NCBI RefSeq assembly: GCF_021462225.1 | Contig: NC_061800.1 | Location: 11,619,002 to 11,683,001 of the forward strand | Reading direction: 5' to 3' | DNA: 64,000 nucleotides | From: Girardinichthys multiradiatus | Lineage: Eukaryota > Chordata > Actinopteri > Cyprinodontiformes > Goodeidae | Shown: positions 23,579-36,800 of the stretch, piece by piece | Position numbering within the stretch: position 1 is the stretch's first letter | Layout: every line of letters starts with the position of its first letter | Notes under the pieces: model-generated | The model's database searches: none | What the model was told of the DNA's origin: nothing | The model's input: the letters and a program-made list of their open reading frames with translations, nothing else | Position numbers and translations under genes: made by a program

Positions 23579-26500
23579 TTAAGCGATGGTCAGAACGGCC
23601 CGCTCCCTTTTCCTCCTTCTCTTCTTCTTCTCCTCCAGTTGGCCCGTGGCATCAGCAAAGAACATCACATCCTCTTTGCTCTCGATCTCTCGTTGGAGGA
23701 ACTGGAGGGCTGCGCTGTTGAAGCCTAGCACATCCTGAAGCAAATAAATGATGGAAATCAAACATGTTGCAGAGAAACAACTCTATGCAAATGGTAAATA
23801 CTGATAAATATGTCGAGTAGTTAAGTGGTGATCCGCTTTAAACTCCATGGCAATGAGACATGAGGTCTTTTTTCAAATGGAAAGGTTTAAAAAGCTGGAA
23901 TACTCTGGAAGGGTTGTAAAGGCTCTACCTTTAATTTGTATTGTGAGCATAATGTTTTCTTTTTTGTGGCGTTAAAGGCAATTATTTGCTATTTCTTTTG
24001 TCACTTTTTACCAAGAAATTCCATACTGTAGTTTTATCATTATGAAGATTTAAATTATTGAATTAAGTGCTGATAAAATTGTTATTTCTGTAATTAGACT
24101 TGGAGCACATGGTGGATCAAAAAGATTGATGGACTGCAGGGTATATAAATATCAAAAGATTGGACTGTTATCCTTGTGTTATGTCTTCAAAATGTTAACA
24201 AAATATCTTAATTTAAAACAGCCCCGCAAATCCTGAAACAGAAGAGAAGCCGATGAAATAAAACAAGGTTACTGAGATCAAGTGTGCTGCTCTAAACCCA
24301 GAGGCTGCTTTTCTATGCAGATGATAACTTACTCTGATTTGGCACACTTTGGAGAACGTACTGGTCTTTAGCTCGTCGATGACGGACACCAACATCTGGT
24401 TACTAGTGATCTGACCAAAATGGATCCTGAAAGGAGACAATGCTGTTCAAAACCAAAACAATCAACAGCAGCTGCAATCACAACTACATCTGAATTAATG
24501 CTTCCATAAATCCAGTGGAAAAACATCATTCAGATTCCCACTATTTATATTTCCTTTGAAAAAGTAATGCTGTCTGCACTATTAGATTTATGAATCAAAT
24601 TTGATAATAATCATTCAGATTTATCACTTTACCAAATTAATTACATCAATTGAAAAATGACACACTGAATGAGCACACATACTGGCTGGCTATATACAGG
24701 TCCTTCTCAAAATATTAGCATATTGTGATAAAGTTCATTATTTTCTATAATGTCATGATGAAAATTTAACATTCATATATTTTAGATTCATTGCACACTA
24801 ACTGAAATATTTCAGGTCTTTTATTGTCTTAATATGGATGATTGTGGCATACAGCTCATGAAAACCCAAAATTCCTATCTCACAAAATTAGCATATTTCA
24901 TCCGACCAATAAAAGAAAAGTGTTTTTAATACAAAAAACGTCAACCTTCAAATAATCATGTACAGTTATGCACTCAATACTTGGTCGGGAATCCTTTTGC
25001 AGAAATGACTGCTTCAATGCGGCGTGGCATGGAGGCAATCAGCCTGTGGCACTGCTGAGGTCTTATGGAGGCCCAGGATGCTTCGATAGCGGCCTTTAGC
25101 TCATCCAGAGTGTTGGGTCTTGAGTCTCTCAACGTTCTCTTCACAATATCCTACAGATTCTCTATGGGGTTCAGGTCAGGAGAGTTGGCAGGCCAATTGA
25201 GCACAGTGATACCATGGTCAGTAAACCATTTACCAGTGGTTTTGGCACTGTGAGCAGGTGCCAGGTCGTGCTGAAAAATGAAATCTTCATCTCCATAAAG
25301 CTTTTCAGTAGATGGAAGCATGAAGTGCTCCAAAATCTCCTGATAGCTAGCTGCATTGACCCTGCCCTTGATAAAACACAGTGGACCAACACCAGCAGCT
25401 GACACGGCACCCCAGACCATCACTGACTGTGGGTACTTGACACTGGACTTCTGGCATTTTGGCATTTCCTTCTCCCCAGTCTTCCTCCAGACTCTGGCAC
25501 CTTGATTTCCGAATGACATGCAGAATTTGCTTTCATCCGAAAAAAGTACTTTGGACCACTGAGCAACAGTCCAGTGCTGCTTCTCTGTAGCCCAGGTCAG
25601 GCGCTTCTGCCGCTGTTTCTGGTTCAAAAGTGGCTTGACCTGGGGAATGCGGCACCTGTAGCCCATTTCCTGCACACGCCTGTGCACGGTGGCTCTGGAT
25701 GTTTCTACTCCAGACTCAGTCCACTGCTTCCGCAGGTCCCCCGAGGTCTGGAATCGGCCCTTCTCCACAATCTTCCTCAGGGTCCGGTCACCTCTTCTCG
25801 TTGTGCAGCGTTTTCTGCCACACTTTTTCCTTCCCACAGACTTCCCACTGAGGTGCCTTGATACAGCACTCTGGGAACAGCCTATTCCTTCAGAAATGTC
25901 TTTCTGTGTCTTACCCTCTTGCTTGAGGGTGTCAATAGTGGCCTTCTGGACAGCAGTCAGGTCGGCAGTCTTACCCATGATTGGGGTTTTGAGTGATGAA
26001 CCAGGCTGGGAGTTTTAAAGGCCTCAGGAATCTTTTGCAGGTGTTTAGAGTTAACTCGTTGATTCAGATGATTAGGTTCATAGCTCGTTTAGAGACCCTT
26101 TTAATGATATGCTAATTTTGTGAGATAGGAATTTTGGGTTTTCATGAGCTGTATGCCAAAATCATCCGTATTAAGACAATAAAAGACCTGAAATATTTCA
26201 GTTAGTGTGCAATGAATCTAAAATATATGAATGTTAAATTTTCATCATGACATTATGGAAAATAATGAACTTTATCACAATATGCTAATATTTTGAGAAG
26301 GACCTGTATAACAAGCCTTTTTTAAAGTCCGCACCGCAGAAGATCTAGACAGATTCATGTAAAAATGTGGAATATTGTAAAAATAATAATAGTTAATAAT
26401 TACAATATATAATAACATTTATTATATATATAATTATTCATGAAAAACTGAAAGACCAACAGAAAGTTGCTGAGTTATTAATGAAGAACACGTTAAAGGA

Positions 26501-29500
26501 TTATAAGAACGTTTGGCTGCTTGGAAGCAAATATATCTACATGTAATAAGATCTCCAGCATAAATAAATACAACAAAAACAATACTTGAATAGCTGTGAA
26601 AACAAATGAAGTTACAAGTAAAAACAGTGAGCTAAGTCAATGTCTACAAAAATAACTAATGCATTATAAAAAGCATAAATTCATACATTTGCTTTCTTGT
26701 TTTCTCAGCCATAAAGAGTTAAAAGTCTTACTTGAGCAGGAAAAACAGGCAGCGGCAGACGAGCTCCACCTCCAGGCCCTGCTGGACGTAGCTGCTGAAC
26801 AGCTTCAGCAGCTCAGGGATGTAAGGAAACGGCAGCACCAGCAGAGAAACCTCCAGCTCACTAATGATCGCAGCAGAACAAAAAAAAAACAAAAAAAACA
26901 CTGAGTATATTTAAATACACAGACGAAACGCAGAGGAAGGTTTGTTTTGTCTTCTTCTGTTCAGTTCTTACCTCGATCTGACTTTCTTTATGACATCTAA
27001 AATATAGCGGGACGGCTGCAAGAGGGACAGTGACACACAGAGTGAGATAAAGGTTACTAACAACATATTAATAGTTGTTTCTGCATTAATGATATGTTTA
27101 AGGGATAAACGTTCACTTTTATGAGTTGCTTCACTTACAGTAACATTTCCCGAAGCCACCAGGATAGGATTGGGTTTTGGAGGAGGCAACTGAAAAACAA
27201 GCCAATTTCAGGTCAAGTGTCGAAATATTCAGATGTTTTTACAGTCCGGTTAGGGCTGAATGAAACAGAATGTGTGACGATGTGACACGGTACATCTCAA
27301 AAAGGATGAAGAGCTACAGCCGAAACATGCTTATACCTCTTTGCCAGCTTTCTCACAGAGATACCTGTGGTCCTCCAGCTTCCTGGTTTCTTCTCTGTAA
27401 AGCTCCAGAGCCTCCATGATTCGCTCGGCCTGCAAACAAATCGCAGAGGCAGTGGTCCATAATTACAGGGCGCACAAAGCCTGCTTAGTTTTGCCATATT
27501 TATCCATGGGTGACTGATCAGACGGATTCCATTTGTGACCCAAATAATTCAGCCAATCACATTTGAGTACCTCAGTGAGAATTTTAGCATTAAACAAAAA
27601 TAAAAAAATCAACATTTTCCAGAAGAATAAGAAAATAGAACAAAAACAAAAATCAGACAAAATCAAACAGAAAAAAAATATTGAGCATTAGTTAAATGCT
27701 AAAAGTCCACTTTAATAATTTATTTAACCCATATTGCTGATTTTAATATATTTAAGTCATTTTTTTAAATCACGTGTTAAGTTTTATATTTTAAACCATT
27801 TTTTTGGGAAATCCATTTCCAAAAAAAATGATTTGATTACTCTATTTGTATTTCAATATTTTTGGTAATTTTATAAATGAAAACATCACATATTAAACAT
27901 CTTTTTAAAAAAGCTCAACTAGGGTTCTTTTATAGAAAATAATTCATGTTCTTTATTTAACATGAATAAAATGACTTGTTGGAGCTTTGATTATTTATAT
28001 GAACTCTCCTGTTGGCTCTTTTCAAATGTTACATTGGGTTTATTATGGAGCACCGAGGTTTATCACTGCACTTTATACTATCAGGTTGAATGGCTTCAAT
28101 GTCTACAGGCAACCTGAGTGTAATACAAGCCTGTGAGCGGAGGCTGTAGACTTCGAAGGTTAGATACACAGTCTTCCTTCAGTTCATACATAACTTGGGG
28201 AAAAAGGTATTTCCCTACAATGGTCGTTTTACTTGGAACTATCTACAGCAGGACCTGCATGTGAGCAGCTTCGATGAACTGAGGGGTTTTAAACATATTC
28301 AAAAGAAAAATGGAGAAAGCATCACTAGATGGATGTTCCTGTTTTGTTATATTGCTACTTTTTTGTTTTGTTGTATTGTTCAGTTAATTTGCTGCATGAA
28401 TTATCCTGACTATTTGTGTATAATTTATCTGTCTAACATTTTTTGTCTCTTATATATATTTAAAACAGGTTACTCTTAGAAATTAGACCCTGTGTCTAAG
28501 TGAGATTTACCTTTAGAAATAGAGGTGAAATAAAATGAAAATCTACATCTTCTTAACCATTACAATTTTATTTATCATTGTAAATGAATATTTTACATAG
28601 TCTACATTTTCAAGTGATATTAATGGGTTTCTTTTTGCCTATACTTCCTTTGCTTCCTTTCACTTTATATTTCCTTAAAAGTCTTTCTTCTTATATTTGA
28701 AACAAAACAAATAGATTAGATAAAGCGAGTTTTGTAACTATTTAGTTAGAGATCCCGATGCTAACAACACTGAACTGAAGACTTACAGCTTTTACGGTCT
28801 CGATGCTCTTCTTCACGGCTGGTGCTGCCTCTCCCTCCGTCTCTCCTGGTACCTGCAGACAGAGAAGCTCGGTGGCATCAAACAGCAACAAACAGGCTGA
28901 GCTGAGGGGTTTGCTACAAACTTGGGCTTTCTTTATGAAGCCTGACTTGACAACACTTAAAATCACACTAATATATAATCAGTACTACATCCTTGATCCT
29001 ACATCTTAGTTTACAGTAGGTTCATTTGATGCTTTGTGTTTTATATATATGATTTACAGTAAGAATAAAAGGTTAGTTGTATAGGTTAGAAATAAATTGT
29101 AGAATATATTTTAACTTCACAGGGTCAAAGTGTATTAATTAAGGCAATCATGATTGTGTGAAGCAGGTAGTTTCTCTTTAGCAGCAAAAACAAATTGCTT
29201 AACGACATATATTGGACTGGCCAATACTCAGAACAATGAACAAGAAAGGTCCAAGGATCTCTGAAAATCCGAGAAGGCAGTCTATAGATTTACACAAGCT
29301 GGGAAACACGTTTGAAGCCATTTCTAAACAAGTGAAGATGCCAAGAGTTTGAAACAGGTGTACACAAGCACACATTTGGATTTGTCAGCAGTACGCTGAG
29401 GTCTGAAAGAAGAGCCAAACTGTCACCATCAGATGAAAGGAAATTGATTAGGGTGTTCAAGAACAACCACAGGGATTATGCAGAGTCAAGATTTATTTAT

Positions 29501-30819
29501 TGTAGACGCTTCTTTTCAAGTGGTCAAACCTCCATCTCCTGGAAGCAAAGGACTCTTTTGTTTCACACTTCTCTTCCACATCTGCCCCACTGAGGGCTTG
29601 ACCTGACATACCAACGACCCCTTACCCTGCATATGTACTTGGGACAAAAGCCTACTTCAGCTGCCTCTATGGGTGAGGACAACTGCTTTTAAGCCTGAAG
29701 TCCTCAAAAAGATTCCCTGATCAAAATCTGTCTGCATGGGTTGCAGAAGAAGAGAAGAGAAAGAAGGAAGGAAGGAAGGAGCAGAAACAGAAACAGAAAG
29801 AAACAGTAGAAGAAGAAATAAAAGAACCACTTTTCTTTTCACCAGCATGGAACACCTCCCCCTGGTGGGAGCTATGAATGGATTGGAGATAAAAAGTTGG
29901 AGCTGACCAGATTTCTTCATCAAAGATCACAAAGATGACCCACCATGGACCACGACCAAGGACCGGGCATAGCTTAGCACACAGATCACAGTTGAGTATA
30001 AACAGCTAGTAGGTTTAGATTTGATTTATCTGAATGTTTCTGGATTTAACATTAAGGTTGTTTTTTTCTAATGGTATTAGTTGTATTTGGGATGGGGTCT
30101 TTGCATGCCATTCAATCCATGCTGGATCGATGTCAGACCTCCGTTTCTTCCGCTTGTTAAGCCCTCCAACAGCAGAAATGACTTCCTTGTCTATGACTGA
30201 CGCAGTGCTACTATTGGCTGCAGGCCCGTCATGTTGCTCCTCACCATTAGTGGAATGACGTCACCCGATTTGTGCTTAGCAGCTAACGGGAAGAGCGCCG
30301 TGATATGACGCCGTTTATACCCACCCTTCGAAGCTGACATGATTTTAGAAAGCTTTACTGTTAGTGGTCGCAGAGGGTCATAGGGTGAAAGGACGTGGGA
30401 ACAGACTCAGCGCAGGCGCAATAGCCGACACAAAAACCAAACAGATGTCAGTCACCATTACGCTAATTTCAGGGTAATGGTGACAACTTTCAGCATGGCG
30501 GCCCGCCACGCTCAAATGCACTAGCGAGAACCCTGACATAAGTTTAGGATATTTGATTTCAAAGCGCTGCATAGTTGTGTACTTTAAAGAGTTGAGATAA
30601 TAATAAGGTTATTATCTGAGGTTAATAATAAATTAACTAAGATCTGATTTTATGCAACCATAACAACCATACTCACCATATTGAGCTGCTTGAACTCAGC
30701 CATAATGTTGTTTTAGTTCAAATGAGTTCAACATGTAAAGTTTGGAAATGAAAAAAGGGTGAACTTACCACAGGTAAATTTTCTTTTGCCATGCTCTCCT
30801 CAAATTCTGCTTCTCTCTC
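23579..30819 (-). CDS. wdr3: WDR3 exons 19-26: C-terminal Utp12 domain
   Basis: Exons 30769-30819, 28787-28852, 27337-27429, 27139-27189, 26972-27015, 26732-26860, 24333-24426, 23579-23734. After a coiled acidic stretch ([29 protein letters not shown]) comes the Utp12-family alpha-helical domain ([37 protein letters not shown]). It ends in [17 protein letters not shown] plus the basic tail. The intron between exons 24 and 25 holds the complete Tc1 element. Confidence 0.93.
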
Positions 30820-33800
30820 CTTTAAATGCAAACTCAGTGTGAATACAGACACAAAGACACTGAATGCTTGGCCAATGTAATCCTGGCTCCCAGCTCACCA
30901 TCTCCCGCTCCTCCTCCAGGATGATGGGCTCCCTGGTCCTCTCCCACAGACGCAGAGACTTATCGTGAGACGACGACACCAGGTGGTCTCCGTTTGGGCT
31001 GATGGCCAGACACCAAACCTCCCGATGATGACCCTGGGACGCAGACAGAGCAGATATCATCAGGCCTTAAGTGAGTTAGTCATAGCAAGGTAACTGCTTC
31101 AAAAGGGGAACAGAGAAGAGCGGCACCTCAAGAGTTTGAATGTGCTCAAACTTGTCAGCGTCCCACTGTTTGATCTTCTTGTCCTTCCCAGCGGTGAAGA
31201 ACAAATGAGTCTTGGGGACAAACTGAAGAAACATGACACTGAGGAGAACAAACACGAAGTCAAGACAAGCAAAACTTTCAGAACTGCAAAGTTTTAATAA
31301 AGACAAAGACACAATGAGGTACACTGTGAGCAAAATAAACAGAGATGTAAATTGTGTAAAAAAAAAAAAAAAAAGAAAATTAAATGAAATACAGAAAAAA
31401 CAAGGTATCATGATTAGGAAGAAACAAGCTGCGAGGTGAGAAGAAGGGGCAGCTGGTGTGAAATCCCAGGCCAGAGGAAAAAAACGTTGCTGTTCCAGTG
31501 AACGAATGACTGGTTATATTGTGTGTATGTTGGTGGCTACCTGTCATCATGAGCGAACAAAGATCTGTGGCAGTCGCCAAAATCCAAACCCCAGATCTTC
31601 ACGTTCCTGTCAGCAGAGCCGGTGGCGATGATTGTGCTGTCCTGTTTAAAATAAGCAGTCAGAGTCTGACAGTCAAAGCAGGAAAATATCTTACTGGAAT
31701 TAACCTTAGTTGTATACCTTCTTCTCTTTAACCCCATTAGATGATTGGCTAAGAGTTTGCCAGATATACACTGACATCAGACTTTTTGGTGTTTAAGTTT
31801 TGATGTTTTATTTCCTTTATTTACAGATCAATCCTAATTTTTCCCTCTGTTTTTTATTATTTTTGTCAGATCTTTGATTTAAAACAAAAAGGATCTTGTA
31901 GGGTAAACATTCATGGAATCCCAAACCCAGCGTTTCCTCTACCATTATCCAAGGGGGGCACCCCGCCCCTCCAACAGGATCACAGCATGTAGTAATAGTA
32001 CATCTTCACTGTTAATGTCACTCATATTATTTTATCACGTCATGGGCGATTCTAGTCCCTGCATCGCCGCTACTCTACTTTCTAACAGCTGGACGAAAAC
32101 ACATTCCTCATACTCTGTGTCATCGACGCTGACACGCTGAGTTAGGTGAACATTTTACAGTTTTCTTTTTCCTTAGGAATGTTCTGTCAAATATGTAAAG
32201 AACTTAAACAGGCTACAGTCAGAGGAAACTATAGGTCTGGCCATTAAATAAATGTAGATGTACCCCCCCCACCCGGAACAAAATCCAAGGGAAAAAACTG
32301 CAAACCATCAGGCTAGAACTATCTGAAGAAAGTCCATTGATTTCTCAATCAATGGACTAAAACTCATGTTGAGGAGAACAAAAGGCAGAAGTCCAAAGTG
32401 TGTAAGCGTGGCCCTGAACAGTTTATGGTAAAGACATAGAAGAGTCACATGGATACAGCCAGTACCTTCGGCACTAAAGGAGGTGGAAGAAGAGCACCTG
32501 ATCAACCATCAAGCTAGCACTTTACCATCTCTCTTGTAGGTCGGATGCAATCACCCAATCATTCTTAAAAACCAATATTAAAAACCAACATAGATTGTTT
32601 AACTCACATGTGTGATGTCCAGACAAAGTACAGGCAGCTTGTGTCCATAGAGAGACAAGAAGAACTGAAACAGAAACAAAGGTGGAGTTTAATTAGAAAG
32701 CAAAATTCATTTCCTCACTGATGATTGGCTGTGATGTCTCATGTATATGTGAAACGTACCTTTAGGGTGTCTGTGTAGAAGATCTTGACGGTGCAGTCTA
32801 ATAAAGAGACAGCCAGCAGTCTGTGATCAGGAGAAAACTTCACACACAGAACATCTTCCTCCAGCTGCAGAGTTCGAGTGTGTTTCACCGTCAGCCGCCT
32901 GGATCACAAACACATAAATGTCTCTCCTTACAAACATCATTCAAAATTACAGAGATTCAATGATGCAGAATGAGGAGTGCCTATGAATTTCCATCACCTG
33001 AAAGAGTTATTATGGAGAAACAAATAAAACATATTTTAAATGAATACGACTCAGGTCCCTTAAAATGGCTTGAGAGGAAACCTGTATTCTAAGTGTAGGG
33101 GTAATATATTATCATTCAACATGGAACTAGGGGATCACTTACTTCTGGCCCGTCCCTTGGTCCTTGATGAGCTCAAACTCCCAGAACTTTACTGTCTTAT
33201 CAGCACTTCCAGAGACAATTCCCCTCTGCAGGACACACAGAAAACCTTTAGAAAAGCCTGCAAATTATAGTGATTTACTATCAAATAATAGGGCAAATTT
33301 AGACAGAGGAGCTAAACTGATAGATAGGAACAGGTCTCTCTTGAAAATGAGAATTTATGTCTCAGTGAGATTTATCCTGTATAAATAAAGGTCTGGAAAG
33401 ACTACAGATCAGGCTGGAGTTCTCCTGGGTGTCTGTTGTACCTGATCTGGGGCTAGGCACAGGGACCACACAGCTCCACTGTGGGCATCTACAGTTTCTA
33501 GAAGGCTTCCTGAGGCCAGCTCAAAGATCTGTAGCTTTCCACTCTGAAAAACAGAATCAGAGTTTTCAAGAAATCGGGGAAACTTTTTGACACGTTGAAG
33601 CTGACCATAATCTAACCTTGCCTGAGAGTTCAAATACCTTTGTTCCTAGGATTATCTGCCTGTCTCCGGGCACAAAGAGGGAGCAGAGGGCATATTCACA
33701 CGCCATGGTGCGAATCACCTGCAGAGTTGACCTGTGACAGGCACACGAACCTCCAGTTAGAAGATAAATCCATAACATCCGACGAATGAGATCAGAGATA

Positions 33801-36800
33801 AGAACTTATTTCCAGGTTTTGCTGTCTGAGCTGCACCGTCACCTGTTCCAGACTTTAACTGTGTCTCCAGAGGCCGAGAGGACAGCCAGGCTGTCGGAGC
33901 TGAAGGCCAGCGTGCGGACGTCTGTGCGGTGACCGCCCAGCGTGAGGCGAGCCGTTTTATTGGCCGTCGGGTTTCTGTCGGAGGTCTTCAGGCTGTAGGT
34001 CTCAACAGTGTTGTTTTGAAGCAGCAGCGCTACCTTCAGCTCACCCCCTGCACAAGACTGGACATCCACCCACCTGAGAGAGGACAGAGAAACATACTGT
34101 GATGTGTTGGATAGCTGCTTTTTGAGCTCAGCTTAGTGGAGTCTAAATGTTTTGAAAATCATCACCTCTTCCCTTTGCCTTAGGATCCTGTTTGCTCCAC
34201 ACTAACCTGATCTTTGCAGAAGCCTTGATGTTTGTTAGTCTGATGATCTCGTCCTTCAGTGTCCTCTCCACCACTGGCTCCGCTGTCTGATCGCCTGAAT
34301 CTTCCTGAGCTCTGCAGCAGAGGGCGGCAACACAGCAGGTTTCAGCGATCTGATCTCAGATACTGTATCTGAACAACCATTGCACTCACAGAAACAGGGT
34401 TAGCAGCTTTAAGTAAAAAGCCAGGATGCAGCCGTGAGTTGAATAACATATGTTATGGATATGGTTTCTGGAATACACAATATAAATTATTTATCATCTC
34501 ATAACGCCGTTTAACTACATACGCATCAGTATTATTTTTGTTACAATGTAATATATTGCTGCTAAACAACATTTTCCCTAAAAGTCATCAAAAACTTTAT
34601 TCAGTGGTGAAATTAGATTAAATGCCTAGAAAATGCAGCAACGAAGCCCCAAGATACATATCTAGTTTTCCCACCAGAAAACACTAAGATCTTTATTTAA
34701 TTGTATCCCACTCCCTTTCATCTTTTAGAAAAGTCAGCCCATGACTGACACTTGGTCAATATAGAAAACTGAATTATCTGCTATGAAGCTGTCTAGAGGT
34801 GTTCCACATGGATCCATCTTTGCACCACTGTTGTTTACCCTTTCTAATAATGATCTTCCATCTGAATGTTTTAACGGTAGCATTTAAATGTGTACCATGA
34901 TACTGTTATTTATACACATTGTCATTGGTGACTGAAAGGTTCTTTGGGTTAGTCTGTGTTTGTTGTAAGGGCTGCACTGGTCTGGAACTTTATTTTGGTG
35001 ATTATTACAGAGCTGGACACTTATAGTTTATTTAAAACTAATTTCAAGTAATTATCCTCTACCTAGCTTTGTCAACGCCAACATCAAATTTGATATCATA
35101 GCAAATTTTTTCAGTTTTATTAACGTAGTAGAATATAGCTTACATAAGTTATAGTGCTATATGTTGCAAATGATTATAACCAACAGTAGTAATCGATATT
35201 ACATTTAAAAATGTGTATTTTAAGAAGGGGGTTTAAATATTATATTTGGGACATATTATGTTATCATTTTGTTCATTTTTCAGGCATATTTATTCTAACT
35301 GCTTATTGAAGTGCTGTCCCTGTTAAACGAAACACATTTAACTAATGACAAAAGTCAGAAAGAATAGTTTAATTAGTTCCTTTCCCCTCACTTACATGAA
35401 AAACAAATACAGCTATTTAGAAAAAACTACCAGAATGCCTTGAGTGATGGTTCAGAAACAAGGAACAAGGCCCCCTACAAATCCAGCAAAAACTGTTTCT
35501 ACCTGCTCAGTACCAAAAGCTATTGGCTGCCCAAAGCACTGCTAGAAGTTATGACATCATCATCTTATTTGTATAATTTGCATTTAATTGTGCTGGATGC
35601 TGTACAGGAGGGCAAATAATATTTTAAACTTGATTTATTTTTAGGTTTTTTTTGGTTTATTTTCCTTTTTAGTAGTTTTAGTTCTAACTTCTACACTTCG
35701 GAGCAAACATGTCACACTAAAATGGGAAACTTTAACGTTATGTATAAACTGTGCATTATTAATCTGTATTAACAGGAAAACATGTCCAATAGCGATGTGA
35801 GAAAAGGGCTCAACAGCTTTGAAGTGATTAGCCAGCATGTTGGATTCATTTCTGTATGCAGAGGAGTGAACATCACCTGTCCCCGGCAGCACCGGCCTGT
35901 GGTGCGGACTCCTAAACAATACCTTAGGTGCCATTTTAAAGACTAAAATGAACGCATGAGTATCACCTGAGTTCCAGTCCTCTAGTTTATCCTGAGATAA
36001 AACTCATCAAGAGTATTTATTTTTATCCCCAATACAAACAGGATAATACTTGCAAATAAACTGACACTGGAAACAGAAAACATGTCAACCTTTCAAAGAA
36101 ACTAATCACAGCAACATGTCTCATCTGAGCTTACTTGGTTGCCTTCTTCTTGGCTTTCTTCAGCTTCTTAATCATTTTTCTCTGTACTTCCTCCTCTGAT
36201 AGCACCGTGAAGACTTCCAGAACTGCATCATTCCCCTGATCCAGATGGGAGAGATAAGTTATTTATTTTCAATACAGAAAATATAAACCATAAATGCACT
36301 AAAGGGCAGGTTTCTCCCACATTTTACAGGTACAAATTCCAGACTTAGCACCTTAGTATATAAAATGCTAAAGTTGTTTGAAATACGTTGGAAAGGGATG
36401 GAAACTGAAGTCCAATTCCTGGTTTGTACTCACAAACCTGGCCATTAAAGCTGATTCTGATTCATTACAGATTTATGGCAAATATTTCTACATCAGGCAG
36501 GTTTTAAATATGTAACAGAAAGAAAGAAAGAAAGAAAGAAAGACAGACAGACAGAAACAAAGAAAGAAAGAAAGAACGAAAGAACAATTGAGTGTAGGAC
36601 ACAAGGAACGAAGTACAAAAGGAAAGAGAGACAAGATGCAAGGGATGGAAGGCAAGGAAGAACACAGTGAAAGAAGGACTGTGTTCTATCAAAGGAAAGG
36701 TCCTCTTCCTTTCCAAAGAAAGGAGGTCATGTGGAGGTCAAGGTAGAAAGGACACAGGGGAGAAAGTAAGAAAGGAAGGAGTCAAGCAGGGATGGAAGGA

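Noticed and set aside
25574..26018. Plus-strand frames of 95-109 codons
   Set aside because: Antisense shadows of the Tc1 transposase.
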